A stretch of 64,000 nt of DNA from Natronospirillum sp965602035 (GTDB taxonomy: Bacteria > Pseudomonadota > Gammaproteobacteria > Pseudomonadales > Natronospirillaceae): positions 2,914,001 through 2,978,000 of the forward strand of contig OZ271919.1 of assembly GCA_965602035.1 (NCBI GenBank), given 5' to 3'. This document shows positions 1-9,394 of the stretch, one piece after another. The first letter of the stretch is position 1; each line of letters begins with the position of its first letter. The notes beneath the pieces were generated by a model. That model did no database searches. It worked only from the letters and a program-made list of their open reading frames with translations, and had not been told where the DNA came from. The translations under genes were made by a program, and so were the position numbers.

Positions 1-624
1 CCACCGATCAAGGCCGGAAAAACAGCTGTACTGTTTTTCGACTTCCTGAACGGCCATGTAAAGAAAGACGACCCGGCAACGAGAGAACGCTATGCGCCGG
101 TTGTGAAAGCCGCCCAGGATCTGCTGAAGCTGGCGCGTGAAAAAAACATGATGGTGGCCTACGCGCACGCCAATCACCGCGGCGATAACGGTACTACCGC
201 ACAGACGATCCGTGATACCGACAACCGGTTGAATCCGATTGACCACAATGCGCCCAAGCCATTCAAACCGGTGGTTGAAGGCGGCAGCTGGGAAGCACAG
301 GTCATTGATGAGTTGGAGCCCCGGCCCGAGGATTACATGATCCCGAAATACCGGTGGAGTGCGTTTTACCAGACCTATCTTGACCTGGCACTGCGCTCTA
401 ACGGTATCGACACCATCATTCTGGCCGGTGGTTCCACCGATGTGGGTGTTGCCAGTACCGCATACAGCGCCCGCGATATGGACTACAATCTGGTTATTGC
501 ATCGGACGCATGCTCGTCGAACGAGAAGGACAATAACGATCAGTTCATGACGCGCATTTTCCCGCGCATGGGCCGGGTGCGTACCGTGGCGGAAATTGCC
601 GCATTGACCGTAAGCGGCGACTGA
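1..624 (+). CDS. Isochorismatase-family hydrolase, 5' partial
   Basis: The reading frame is open from the first base, so the start lies outside the window; about 207 residues are visible. The fold is that of the isochorismatase-like hydrolases: the catalytic Asp is in VLFFDFLNGH and the Lys in PKYRWSAF. At the position of the usual nucleophile (family form TNVCVESTA) this protein reads TDVGVASTA, so Cys is replaced by Gly. Amidases of the family need that Cys, whereas EntB-type isochorismatases, which hydrolyse a vinyl ether, also have Gly there. I infer that it is not a standard cysteine amidohydrolase; the substrate is unknown. It lies about 200 bases upstream of a TTT transporter on the same strand and may act on the imported compound. 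Confidence 0.8.
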   Translation, partial: PPIKAGKTAVLFFDFLNGHVKKDDPATRERYAPVVKAAQDLLKLAREKNMMVAYAHANHRGDNGTTAQTIRDTDNRLNPIDHNAPKPFKPVVEGGSWEAQVIDELEPRPEDYMIPKYRWSAFYQTYLDLALRSNGIDTIILAGGSTDVGVASTAYSARDMDYNLVIASDACSSNEKDNNDQFMTRIFPRMGRVRTVAEIAALTVSGD

Positions 625-634
625 GTCGTCATAC

Positions 635-654
635 ATATTCCGAAACTGGAATAT
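635..654. promoter_or_regulatory. Inverted repeat upstream of tctC-like gene
   Basis: Perfect 7-base arms ATATTCC and GGAATAT flank a 6-base loop. It lies 11 bases after the hydrolase stop and about 170 bases before the next start. There is no T tract, so an operator is more likely than a terminator, but no regulator is assigned. Confidence 0.4.
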
Positions 655-822
655 CCGCTGGGCGCAAAGTCATGTTTTTCTCGTGTTGTTCTTTTATAGG
701 GAACGATGTACCGTGAGAAAAGCTGGAAATCCAGCGTGCGAAATACCCGCGGCACAGGGTAAGACAAAAGCTAACCCGTCGCGGGAGCCATTTCCAAATA
801 AGTCTAAGAAGAGAGAGTCACA

Positions 823-1836
823 ATGAAAAAAGCACTTATCGGGGCGATCGCACTCGCGGCGACCGCTACCTTCGCTCAAGCTCAATCCAGTGTCGAAGAC
901 TTTTATGAGGGTCGCACGGTCCAGCTGCTGATCGGCTATTCGGCCGGTGGTGGCTATGATGGCTATGCCCGTACTCTTGCTCGCCATATGGGCAAGCACA
1001 TTCCGGGGAATCCCGAAATTGTGCCACGCAATGTGCCGGGCGCGGGCAGCCTGGTGGCCATGAACCAGTTGGCCAATACAGCGCCCCAGGACGGTAGCGT
1101 GTTCGGTACGGTTGGCCGTGGTATGGCGTTCGAGCCGCTGTTCGGCAACGAACAGGCGCAGTTTGACGCCGCCGACATGAACTGGCTGGGCAGTATCAAC
1201 AACGAAACCAGTATCTGCGTATCCTGGCACGAGTCTGGTGTGGAAGAATGGCAGGATCTGCGTGACCAGGAACTGACAGTCGGCGGCACCGGTGCCGGCG
1301 CGGACACCGACCTGTTCCCGCGCGTCATGCGTGACCTGCTGGGTCTGCAGTTCAACGTGGTCTCCGGTTACCCGGGTGGTAACGATGTGCTGCTCGCCAT
1401 GGAGCGTGGAGAAGTCGGTGGCCGTTGCGGTTGGTCCTGGAGTAGCGCTCGGTCGAACCGCCCGAGCTGGTTCGAGGAAGGCGGTGAAGCCAACCTGCTG
1501 TTCCAGATGTCACTGGAAAAGCACCCCGACCTGCCTGATACACCGCTGGTAACCGAGTTCGCGGAAACCGAATTCCAGTCACAGGTGTTGAACCTGCTGT
1601 TCGCCCGTCAGGTCATGGGTCGCCCGTACGTCCTGCCGCCGAACGTTCCGGAAGACCGTGTTCGTGCGTTGCGTCAGGCATTCATGGCTACCATGGAAGA
1701 TCCGGCGTTCATTGAAGACGCGCAGAACCAGGCACTGGGTATCAGCCCGGTTAACGGTGAGCGCATTCAGCAGATCATCACCGATGCCCGGGATTACCCG
1801 CGTGACGTGATCAATGCGATTGCCAATGTTGAGTAA
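823..1836 (+). CDS. TTT transporter substrate-binding protein (TctC/Bug family)
   Basis: This is a periplasmic solute-binding protein of a tripartite tricarboxylate transporter. The 337 residues begin with a signal peptide (MKKALIGAIALAATATFAQA, cleavage expected near residue 21). The N-terminal YEGRTVQLLIGYSAGGGYD and the later NVPGAGSLVAMNQL are typical of the Bug fold, which binds carboxylates with glycine-rich loops. A purine-rich ribosome site (AAGAGAGAG) precedes the ATG. The membrane subunits follow about 90 bases downstream, after a stem-loop. The ligand cannot be read from sequence; family ligands are mostly organic acids. Confidence 0.9.
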   Translation: MKKALIGAIALAATATFAQAQSSVEDFYEGRTVQLLIGYSAGGGYDGYARTLARHMGKHIPGNPEIVPRNVPGAGSLVAMNQLANTAPQDGSVFGTVGRGMAFEPLFGNEQAQFDAADMNWLGSINNETSICVSWHESGVEEWQDLRDQELTVGGTGAGADTDLFPRVMRDLLGLQFNVVSGYPGGNDVLLAMERGEVGGRCGWSWSSARSNRPSWFEEGGEANLLFQMSLEKHPDLPDTPLVTEFAETEFQSQVLNLLFARQVMGRPYVLPPNVPEDRVRALRQAFMATMEDPAFIEDAQNQALGISPVNGERIQQIITDARDYPRDVINAIANVE

Positions 1837-1849
1837 TTGATCCAACCCG

Positions 1850-1890
1850 GCATGCGTCCGTCGTCCCCAGTCGGGGGCGCCGGAGCATGC
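1850..1890 (+). terminator. Stem-loop between binding-protein and permease genes
   Basis: A long GC-rich hairpin: outer arms GCATGC/GCATGC, one bulged G, TCCG/CGGA, one mismatch, then CGTCCCC against GGGGGCG around a 4-base loop. It is followed only by a weak T-rich stretch. It could be a partial terminator or an mRNA stabiliser that lets the binding protein be made in excess of the permease. Confidence 0.55.
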
Positions 1891-1924
1891 TTTCCTTCAT
1901 TTGTGAACATAGAGAGCTACTTCC

Positions 1925-3955
1925 ATGATGGGTGAAGCCGCACTGAGCGCGCTTGAGTTGATTGCAGATCCGGGTCGCCTGGCGATTCTGTTTCTGGCTG
2001 TTCTGCTGGGCCTCTTCATTGGTGTTGTGCCCGGCCTGGGCGGCATCGTCGGCCTGGCCATTCTGATTCCCTTCACCTACGCCATGGACCCCTTCGCGGC
2101 CCTGGCGTTTCTGGTTGGTATGGGGGCGGTAACAACCACATCGGATACCATACCGGCGGTACTGTTCGGTGTTCCCGGGACGACGGGGTCCGCGGCCACC
2201 ATTATGGACGGCTATCCGATGGCCAAGAACGGCGAAGCGGGTCGCGCATTCGGTGCCGCCTACAGCGCGTCGCTGATCGGTGGTGTATTCGGGGCCTTCC
2301 TGCTGGCGATCAGTATCCCCATTCTGAGACCGGCTATGCTGTTCATCGGCTCACCCGAGCTGTTCATGATGGCGGTAGTGGGCCTCACCATGGTGGCAGC
2401 CCTGAGTGGCAGCGCACCCATGCGCGGTATGGCGGCCGCCGGGTTCGGCCTGATTGCTTCCATGGTCGGCCTGGGCTCCCAGTCGGGTACATTGCGCTGG
2501 ACGTTTGACCAGCTTTATCTCTGGGAAGGTCTCGCGCTGGTGCCGATCACGCTGGGTCTGTTCGCCCTCCCCGAAGTAATAGATATGGCGGTCACCAAAA
2601 CCCGTATCGCCGACAAGGCGGAAGGAAAGGGTGATCCCAAAGATACGACCAAAGGCCAGCTTCAGGGCATCAAGGATGTATTCACGCACTGGTGGCTGAC
2701 GCTCAAATGTGCGTCACTTGGCTCTATTCTGGGTGCAGTACCCGGTATGGGGTCAGCGGTTATCGACTGGCTGGCCTATGGCTACGGCAAGTCAACCTGC
2801 AAGAATTCTGAAACCTTCGGTAAAGGCGATGTTCGGGGCGTGATTGCGCCAGAGGCCGCTAACAACGCCAAAACCGGTGGTTCGCTGGTTCCGACACTGG
2901 CATTCGGTGTGCCGGGCAGCGCATCAATGGCAATCCTGCTGGGCGCGTTCCTGATGCACGGGCTGGTCCCGGGGCCGGATATGCTGTCGCGTAACCTCGA
3001 TGTAACCTACGGTATTATTTTCAGCCTGGCGCTGGCGAATATCATTGGTGCCGGCCTGTGTCTGGCCTTTGCCAACCAGTTCGCCAAGGTCGCACTGATC
3101 CGGTTCGGCATACTGGTACCGATCATCTGTGTCGTGATATTCCTCGGTGCGTTCCAGGCAACGGCAAGCTGGGGCGATATTTATCTCCTGCTGATCGCCG
3201 GTGCGCTGGGCTGGGTCATGAAGCACCTTAACTGGCCGCGCGCGCCTCTTCTGCTCGGTTTCGTGCTGGGTGAGATCTTTGAGCGCTATATGTGGATTTC
3301 CATCAATTCCTCGCTGGCAATCCAGGGCTCGGGTATGGGCTGGATGTCGCGGCCGATTGTTATTGTTCTGGCTGTGATTTCCGCCTATGGCATCTACATC
3401 GGGGTCAAACCCTGGCTCAAGAATCTCCAGAAACGGAACGATGAACCGGGTGCGCTGAAAATCGTCAAGCCGCGCGTAACACCCAATGGTATATTCAGCG
3501 GTCTGATCATTATCGGACTTCTGTATCTGCTCAACCAGGCGCTCGATTTCGCCTTCAAGGACCGGGTGATCCCGCTGGCGGCACTCTCGGCGGCCCTGTT
3601 CTTCACGACTATCTCGTTCCTGGTCGCGACCTTTACAACCCAGGTCGGCCACAACGAGAAGATTGAAGACGAACTCGGCGCGGGCTGGGGTGTTGAACTG
3701 GCAAAAGTAGTGGCGTGGCTGCTGGGCCTGACAGCGCTGATCTACGTCATTGGCTTCCTGCCGGCGATCGCCGCCTTCATGGTCGGGTTCATGGTACTGG
3801 TCGGCAAGGAACGGATGCGTCTGAGTGTGTTGACGGTGGCCGGCGTCACCGTGTTCAGTTACGTGGTTTTCCACATGGGTATCAATGTGAACTGGGTACC
3901 TTCCATGATCGGTGATGCCTTCCCGGCACTGCGTGAAATGACCGGTTTCCTGTAA
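1925..3955 (+). CDS. TTT permease, TctA fused to TctB
   Basis: A large inner-membrane subunit of a tripartite tricarboxylate transporter. Residues 1 to about 510 are TctA-like, with the duplicated glycine-proline motifs GVVPGLGG and GAVPGMGS and the family segment GDVRGVIAPEAANNAKTGG. Ordinary TctA proteins end at about 500 residues; this one has 676. From about residue 519 it holds four more hydrophobic segments in the pattern of TctB, the small subunit (about 150 residues), which has no separate gene here. The second TTT system in the window keeps TctA and TctB apart. Two ATG codons occur in tandem; the first is used here. Confidence 0.85.
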   Translation: MMGEAALSALELIADPGRLAILFLAVLLGLFIGVVPGLGGIVGLAILIPFTYAMDPFAALAFLVGMGAVTTTSDTIPAVLFGVPGTTGSAATIMDGYPMAKNGEAGRAFGAAYSASLIGGVFGAFLLAISIPILRPAMLFIGSPELFMMAVVGLTMVAALSGSAPMRGMAAAGFGLIASMVGLGSQSGTLRWTFDQLYLWEGLALVPITLGLFALPEVIDMAVTKTRIADKAEGKGDPKDTTKGQLQGIKDVFTHWWLTLKCASLGSILGAVPGMGSAVIDWLAYGYGKSTCKNSETFGKGDVRGVIAPEAANNAKTGGSLVPTLAFGVPGSASMAILLGAFLMHGLVPGPDMLSRNLDVTYGIIFSLALANIIGAGLCLAFANQFAKVALIRFGILVPIICVVIFLGAFQATASWGDIYLLLIAGALGWVMKHLNWPRAPLLLGFVLGEIFERYMWISINSSLAIQGSGMGWMSRPIVIVLAVISAYGIYIGVKPWLKNLQKRNDEPGALKIVKPRVTPNGIFSGLIIIGLLYLLNQALDFAFKDRVIPLAALSAALFFTTISFLVATFTTQVGHNEKIEDELGAGWGVELAKVVAWLLGLTALIYVIGFLPAIAAFMVGFMVLVGKERMRLSVLTVAGVTVFSYVVFHMGINVNWVPSMIGDAFPALREMTGFL

Positions 3956-3978
3956 GCCGGCATCGCCACCGATCGTTG

Positions 3979-4008
3979 CCGGGGGAGCGCCCGCTCCTCC
4001 GGTTTTTT
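3979..4008 (+). terminator. Rho-independent terminator after the TctA-TctB gene
   Basis: A 10-bp stem (CCGGGGGAGC with GCTCCTCCGG, one G-T pair), a GCCC loop and six T residues. It ends the hydrolase/TTT transcription unit 24 bases after the stop codon, so the next gene probably has its own promoter. Confidence 0.85.
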
Positions 4009-4039
4009 CTTGAGTCATAAACAATAAAGAGGAACTACT

Positions 4040-5062
4040 ATGTGGGGTGGGCTCATCGCGCTGCTGGCCGCGGCTGCGTTCGGATTCAACAATGCGGCGA
4101 TTCGTCGTGGGGTACTGTCAGGGTCAGTGATTCAGGCCATGTCAATCACGGTACCCATGGGCGTGCCGTTTATTCTGATCATTGCGATACTGACCGGCCA
4201 GTTGGCCAACCTCGGGAATTTTCCTCTTTCCAGCTATTTCTTTCTCGCCAGCGCCGGCATTCTGCACTTCTGCTGGGGCCGGTACTGTAATTACCGCTCC
4301 ACTCGTGCGATTGGCGGTAATCTGTCGGGACCGTGGAAACAGTCCAACCTGATTCTGGCACTGGTGCTGGCCATGATCCTGCTCGGAGAGACACTCACGC
4401 CGCTCAAAATTCTCGGTATTGGCCTGATCGTTTCCGGCGTCATGGCAACCACGCACGCCGCACGTCTGGCGAGGCAAAAGGAAAAGGCGAAGGCCAAAAA
4501 TGCCGAGGAAAACGGTGAAAAGCCCGAAAAGAAAGAAAACGGTTTCGTCCCCAACTATAAAGAAGGGTATCTGTTTGCGCTGTTGTCGGCGACCGGTTAC
4601 GGCATCAGCCCGGTGCTGGTGCGGATGGGCCTTGATGATGTCGGCCCCAATTTCAGCGTCATCGGTGCGCTGATTTCGTACTTCTCCGCCGCCGTAGTCG
4701 TCGGGCTGATCATACTGATCGGGAAACAGTGGTCCCATATCCGTGAAATGCAGCGCACATCTGTTAAATGGTTCTCACTGGCCGGTGCCCTCGTCGGAAC
4801 ATCGCAGACGCTGCGCTATGTCGCGCTGTCCATAGCACCGGTCAGCGTTGTGACGCCGATTCAGTCCACCTCGGCCCTGTTCCGTGTGCTGTTTGCCTGG
4901 TTCATCAATCGGGAGCATGAAGTATTCGGTATCTGGATCATTGTCGGTGTGTTGCTCAGCATGACGGGTGTGACTGCACTCAGTATCAGTACCGAGCTGT
5001 TCCTGGAGTGGTTTACCTTGCCCGAAATACTGCAACAGGCCGTTAACTGGGAATGGCCCTGA
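4040..5062 (+). CDS. EamA/DMT-family transporter with charged central loop
   Basis: A ten-helix inner-membrane permease of the drug/metabolite family, built from two EamA repeats. The first repeat ends at about residue 140. The second begins near residue 175 (YLFALLSATGYGISPVLVRMG). Between them is a very charged cytoplasmic loop rich in Lys and Glu (RQKEKAKAKNAEENGEKPEK), longer than normal for the family. The start has a good ribosome site (AAAGAGGA). The last 10 bases overlap a second EamA gene, so the two are translationally coupled and may act as a pair. The substrate is unknown. Confidence 0.8.
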   Translation: MWGGLIALLAAAAFGFNNAAIRRGVLSGSVIQAMSITVPMGVPFILIIAILTGQLANLGNFPLSSYFFLASAGILHFCWGRYCNYRSTRAIGGNLSGPWKQSNLILALVLAMILLGETLTPLKILGIGLIVSGVMATTHAARLARQKEKAKAKNAEENGEKPEKKENGFVPNYKEGYLFALLSATGYGISPVLVRMGLDDVGPNFSVIGALISYFSAAVVVGLIILIGKQWSHIREMQRTSVKWFSLAGALVGTSQTLRYVALSIAPVSVVTPIQSTSALFRVLFAWFINREHEVFGIWIIVGVLLSMTGVTALSISTELFLEWFTLPEILQQAVNWEWP

Positions 5063-5982
5063 TACAGGTATACCTGGGCGAAGTGCTGGCACTGCTGTCA
5101 GCGCTTTGCTTTGCCTGCAGTAACGTCTTTGTCTCCAAAGGTTCAACGGGCAAGGGCGACCGGGGCGTCATATTCTCGGTTCTTGTGACGCTGGTTTTCT
5201 CGCTTCTGCTGTGGCTTACCGTGGGAGGCGCTACGTTCCCTTCGGAAAGCAGGGCCGATATGCTGCGTGGCATTTTCTGGTTTTCCGTGGCCGGCGTGTT
5301 TGCCATGGTGTTCGGACGAACGTTTATCTACGCGTCATTGCGCTACCTCGGCGTTACCCGGGCCAGCTCACTCAAGAAGCTGACTCCTTTTTTCTCGGTG
5401 ATTCTGGCCTACGTGCTTTTGTCTGAGGCCATTACAGCGCTGGATATGTCCGGCATGGCGTTGATCGGCCTGGCGTTTGCGATGCTGACGGTTCAGTCCC
5501 TCCGCAAGTTGCCGCCTGAGGAGCGTGCTCAGACACCACGCCTGAAAGACTACAGTTGGGGCGTGGGGGCCTCGGCGAGCTACGCCATGTCCATGATAAC
5601 CCGCAAGTTCGGCCTGGCTCACCTGGCGTCTCCGGCTCTCGGTACCCTGATCGGGGCGGTCGTCGGATTTGCGTTTTATCTCGTGGCGGCCTGTTTCTCG
5701 GAGCGTTACCGAAGCAACCTGCGCAATCTTTTCCGTAATCTGAATGGTTGGCTGGTACTGGCCGCCGTTTTCATGTCCTCGGGTCAGATAACGGTCTTCG
5801 CGGCACTGTCCTATGCCGATGTATCGACGGTGGCGATCCTGGGCTCGCTCGAAGTCTTTCTCTCCAGCTTCCTCGCCGTTTTCGTCTTCAAGGCAGAGAA
5901 AAATCCCGGTCTTTGGGTTTACCTGGCGGCCTGTTTGGCTGTTATCGGAGCAGTGATGGTTGGGTATTCACCGGTGCCCTGA
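5053..5982 (+). CDS. EamA/DMT-family transporter
   Basis: A second drug/metabolite family permease of 309 residues with two EamA repeats and about ten helices. The repeat ends are marked by ASLRYLGVTRASSLKKLTPF and by AALSYADVSTVAILGSLEVF, the usual conserved helices lining the path. It starts inside the end of the upstream EamA gene, which supports an operon and perhaps a heteromeric carrier. Its substrate is unknown. The next gene is on the other strand, 67 bases beyond the stop. Confidence 0.8.
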   Translation: MALIQVYLGEVLALLSALCFACSNVFVSKGSTGKGDRGVIFSVLVTLVFSLLLWLTVGGATFPSESRADMLRGIFWFSVAGVFAMVFGRTFIYASLRYLGVTRASSLKKLTPFFSVILAYVLLSEAITALDMSGMALIGLAFAMLTVQSLRKLPPEERAQTPRLKDYSWGVGASASYAMSMITRKFGLAHLASPALGTLIGAVVGFAFYLVAACFSERYRSNLRNLFRNLNGWLVLAAVFMSSGQITVFAALSYADVSTVAILGSLEVFLSSFLAVFVFKAEKNPGLWVYLAACLAVIGAVMVGYSPVP

Positions 5983-6049
5983 GCAGAGGTACAGTAGTGC
6001 TGACCCAGTCGTTATGCTCTCTCCGAATGAACGGTCTGCCCGTATCCTG

Positions 6050-6511
6050 TCAATCAGGCATCAATATGCCAGGGAACAGGTCATAGTTGAGCAGCAGGAT
6101 AAAGATGAGATAGATAAACAGCAGCGAACCGGCTGAGATTGACGTGCTCAGTGCCCAGCTATGACGCCCGCTGAATCGCAGGAATGCGAAAATGAACAGC
6201 GGTACGGCGACGACAAAGCCGATCAGATAAACGGCGACAATAAAGCCGACGATCCAGCTGAGCCCCATGATCGGGCGTTTGATGAGATCCGGATCTACCG
6301 CAAACGACCTGTCCGGCTGTTTAACAGAACGGGCAATCTGGACTATGACTTCCATAAGGCTAAGCGCTACAAAGAGACTGCCTATGAAGCGCGGAAAAAG
6401 CCCGCTGGAGCGCCCGAAATCCTGGGAAAGCCACAGCAGGACGGCCGACAGTGCCAGCAGAACGATGGCGGGGATGAAGCCGGGCGACACGGGCATGCGT
6501 AAGGATCTCAT
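6050..6511 (-). CDS. TctB-family TTT small permease subunit
   Basis: A 153-residue protein with four hydrophobic segments, the size and layout of TctB, the small membrane subunit of tripartite tricarboxylate transporters. The N-terminal FIPAIVLLALSAVLLWLSQD and the later PIMGLSWIVGFIVAVYLIGF fit the family. Its ATG overlaps the stop of the upstream TctA gene (ATGA), so the two are translated together. It is the last gene of a minus-strand operon TctC-TctA-TctB. Confidence 0.85.
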   Translation of the reverse strand: MRSLRMPVSPGFIPAIVLLALSAVLLWLSQDFGRSSGLFPRFIGSLFVALSLMEVIVQIARSVKQPDRSFAVDPDLIKRPIMGLSWIVGFIVAVYLIGFVVAVPLFIFAFLRFSGRHSWALSTSISAGSLLFIYLIFILLLNYDLFPGILMPD

Positions 6512-8001
6512 GACGTCGCTCCCTTTTTTCGCAGTCGCGTTAGGGCGGGTGTGAGCAGTGACAGCACGATCAATATGGCGATTACCAGACTTGGCGTGTT
6601 CTGGAAGAACCGTGTCCAGTCGTTTCCGAATATCAGCATGGACTGCATGAAATTGCGCTCCATCATTCCCCCGAGAACCAGTGCGATCACCAGGGTAATC
6701 CGTGGAAAATCAAACCGGATCATCAGGTAGCCTACGAGCCCGGCAAGCCCTGCGACGATAACGTCACCGAAATGAGCGTTCAGCGCATAGGCACCGACCA
6801 GCGAAATGGCAATGACCGATGGAATAATAATCGACGAGTTGATAAAGGAGACCATTACCAGATAGCGCGCCGCACCGAGCACGATCAGTCCTGAGAGAAT
6901 GGTGGCTCCCAGCAATGCCAGTATCAGTACGAATATACTGTACTCACGTTCGAGCAGGAGCATCGGACCAGGCGTCATCCCATGCATGACGAGAACACCG
7001 AGGAATAGCGCCATTTCCGCGCTGCCGGGAATACCAAACGCCAGCGTCGGGATCAGTGAGCCACCGTCTTTGGCATTGTTCGCCGCCTCCGGTGCGATTA
7101 CGCCACGAATATCGCCTTTGCCGAACTGGTTGTCCTTTCGGGTGGTCTGCGACGCAAACGAGTACGCGAGAAACGAGGCGACTGTGCCACCGACGCCGGG
7201 AATCATACCCACGATAGAGCCGATTCCTGAGCCGAGCACGAGCGTTTTCGGGTAAGTGAAAACAGACTTGATGCCGGTCCAGAGCATACTGAAACGGATA
7301 TTGCCGCTGTCGCCGGATTTGGCAATGGATCCGCCCTCTTCGTACAGCTTGATCATTTCGGCGATAGCAAACAGGCCAATCAGCACAGGCACCAGAGAAA
7401 CACCATCCCACAGGTAGTCAAGCCCCCCCGTGAAACGGATGCTGCCTCCCAGGTCATCAAAGCCGACAAACGCGATGAAGAGCCCGACACAGGCTGCCAG
7501 CAGACCGCGCAACATGTTGCCACTGGCGGCGGTCAACGAGGTCAGACCCAACAGGGCGAGCATAAAGAACGCCGGTGGGCCGAAGGCCAGCACGATACTC
7601 TTGGTCACCGGCAGCACCAGAGTAAGAATAATGACACCGATAACACCGCCAATTGAGGAGGCTGCTGCGGCTGCACCGATGGCAATACCGGCTTTTCCCT
7701 GTCGGGTCATTGGATAACCGTCGAAACAGGTTGCTGCATTCGGCGCCGTCCCTGGCGCATTGAGCAGTATCGCAGTAACCGAACCACCGACTGCGCTGGA
7801 CCCGACAATGCCGCCCATCAGCGTAATTGCCTGCTCCGGCTCCATACCGAATGTGAGTGGCAGCAACAGCGCAATGGCCGTTGTGCCGCCCAGCCCCGGA
7901 ATGGTGCCGAATACGACGCCGATCGTGACGCCCAGGGCGAGATAGAAAATATTCACCCAGTCGAACAGGAACACCGCAGCGGGTGCCAGGGAGTCCAACA
8001 T
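6508..8001 (-). CDS. TctA-family TTT large permease subunit
   Basis: The main membrane subunit of the second TTT transporter, 497 residues with about twelve helices. The duplicated family motifs are present as GTIPGLGGTTAI near residue 35 and GMIPGVGG near residue 265, along with GDIRGVIAPEAANNAKDGG. It lies 28 bases after the binding-protein gene and overlaps the TctB start by 4 bases. Unlike the TctA protein earlier in the window it has the usual family length and no C-terminal addition. Confidence 0.9.
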   Translation of the reverse strand: MLDSLAPAAVFLFDWVNIFYLALGVTIGVVFGTIPGLGGTTAIALLLPLTFGMEPEQAITLMGGIVGSSAVGGSVTAILLNAPGTAPNAATCFDGYPMTRQGKAGIAIGAAAAASSIGGVIGVIILTLVLPVTKSIVLAFGPPAFFMLALLGLTSLTAASGNMLRGLLAACVGLFIAFVGFDDLGGSIRFTGGLDYLWDGVSLVPVLIGLFAIAEMIKLYEEGGSIAKSGDSGNIRFSMLWTGIKSVFTYPKTLVLGSGIGSIVGMIPGVGGTVASFLAYSFASQTTRKDNQFGKGDIRGVIAPEAANNAKDGGSLIPTLAFGIPGSAEMALFLGVLVMHGMTPGPMLLLEREYSIFVLILALLGATILSGLIVLGAARYLVMVSFINSSIIIPSVIAISLVGAYALNAHFGDVIVAGLAGLVGYLMIRFDFPRITLVIALVLGGMMERNFMQSMLIFGNDWTRFFQNTPSLVIAILIVLSLLTPALTRLRKKGATS

Positions 8002-8029
8002 GATTCAGTCTCTGTGTTGTCGTGATCGA

Positions 8030-8992
8030 TTACTGGTTTGGGTTGGCCAGGCTTTCGCGATACCGGTTGTAGAGGTCGTAACTGGTGTTGACCTGCTCTC
8101 CGGCCTCCGCACCACCGAGTGGCACCACTTCCATACCCTGACGTTCCGCGTCCGCGAGGAAGTCTTCGTTGTTCACAGCTTCCAGGAAGGCGTTACGCAG
8201 GATCTCCAGGCGGTCTTCCGGAATGCCCGGAGGACCGGCGAACGAACGCTGCAGGTTAATTGGCGTCAGCTCCGGATAGCCAGCCTCGGCAAATGTCGGC
8301 ACGCCGTCCCACGGGCTTTGCTCGCCGGTGACTGCCAGGGCGGTGAGATCACCCGACTCAACATAATCCGCCACCGATCCGATAACGCTGACGGTGATGT
8401 CACCGTCGCCACGAATGGCCCCAACCACGGTTTCCGCGGTACCGCTGTAACCTGAAATATAGGTCACGTCACGGTCTTCCAGCCCCAGAACGGCAAACAT
8501 GATCTGGTTGGCAGCCAGGCCGGTCGCACCGAAGCCGTGAGAGGTAACGGTAATCTCGTTCAGTGCCAGGAGGTCGTCCAGAGTGTCGATGTCGGAACTA
8601 CCGCGCGCCAGCAGTGCATAATCCTGGTTTGCCAGTCGGCCGATCCAGCTCAGTTCGGTCAGGTCATATTGCACAGGCTGACCGAGCATTTCCGGGAGCA
8701 CGAAACCAGGCAGGTTGAAAATGCCGAACGTGCGTCCGTCTGGCTCCGCGCGGGCAACAGCCGTGGCGCCGCGCTGGCCACCGGCACCGGAAATATTTTC
8801 GATAACCAGGTCCGTATCCGGGCCGAGAGCCTCTTCCATGTAAGGGGCAATGGCGCGGGTTGCAGTATCAAACCCACCACCGGGACCATACGGGACTACG
8901 ACAGTAATTGTACCTGCAGGAAACTCCTGGGCGAGTGATAACGGCGCAACCGCCGCCACGACCAATGTAGGCAGTAGAGTTCTGAGTTTCAT
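8030..8992 (-). CDS. TTT transporter substrate-binding protein (TctC/Bug family)
   Basis: The periplasmic binding protein of the second TTT transporter, about 320 residues. I place the start at the internal ATG that gives the signal peptide MKLRTLLPTLVVAAVAPLSLA; the frame is open 14 codons further up, but that extension would precede the signal peptide. The core shows AGTITVVVPYGPGGGFDTATR and ISGAGGQRGATAVARAEPDG, both typical of Bug proteins. It is the first gene of the minus-strand TctC-A-B operon. The ligand is not predictable from sequence. Confidence 0.88.
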   Translation of the reverse strand: MKLRTLLPTLVVAAVAPLSLAQEFPAGTITVVVPYGPGGGFDTATRAIAPYMEEALGPDTDLVIENISGAGGQRGATAVARAEPDGRTFGIFNLPGFVLPEMLGQPVQYDLTELSWIGRLANQDYALLARGSSDIDTLDDLLALNEITVTSHGFGATGLAANQIMFAVLGLEDRDVTYISGYSGTAETVVGAIRGDGDITVSVIGSVADYVESGDLTALAVTGEQSPWDGVPTFAEAGYPELTPINLQRSFAGPPGIPEDRLEILRNAFLEAVNNEDFLADAERQGMEVVPLGGAEAGEQVNTSYDLYNRYRESLANPNQ

Positions 8993-9394
8993 GGTGTTGA
9001 TCCTTATAGTTATGTCAATGACAACGGCCTGCACTCGCAGGCTCCGCTCGGTTTACAACGTACGTCCGAACAGTAACTCGACTCTATCCAACACAATTGT
9101 TCTTTTCAACGGAAAACTGTTCCGCCAGATACAGCGAAACACAAGGCGGTCTCGGCATCCCGAGTCAACGCAAAAATGTCATTCTGGCAATTGATTGCGG
9201 CCCTGAGGCAAATGGCACCAAAAGCAGCTGTAATGACCGCTCGGGCACCTGTATGGCTATCCAGGGGAGAGAAAAAGCAGAACGGGCAACAACGGTGACC
9301 CGCTTCCTGTTTAAGTTCGGCGCTGCCGCCAGCCTGGCCACGCTGCCAGCGCGGCGGCTACGGAACCTGTCACAGGTCTGTTACAGGGCGTTGG
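8993..9394. other. Gene-free region with a short inverted repeat
   Basis: About 400 bases between two minus-strand genes. I found no convincing coding sequence in it; the frames open here lack family resemblance and good ribosome sites. It should hold the promoter of the TctC-A-B operon. A small inverted repeat CGGAA-AACTG-TTCCG lies at 9110-9124 and could be an operator. Confidence 0.4.

Noticed and set aside
2924..4024. A 366-codon minus-strand frame opposite the TctA-TctB gene
   Set aside because: Translation is rich in Gln, His and Arg, typical of the complement of membrane protein codons; no ribosome site or homology.
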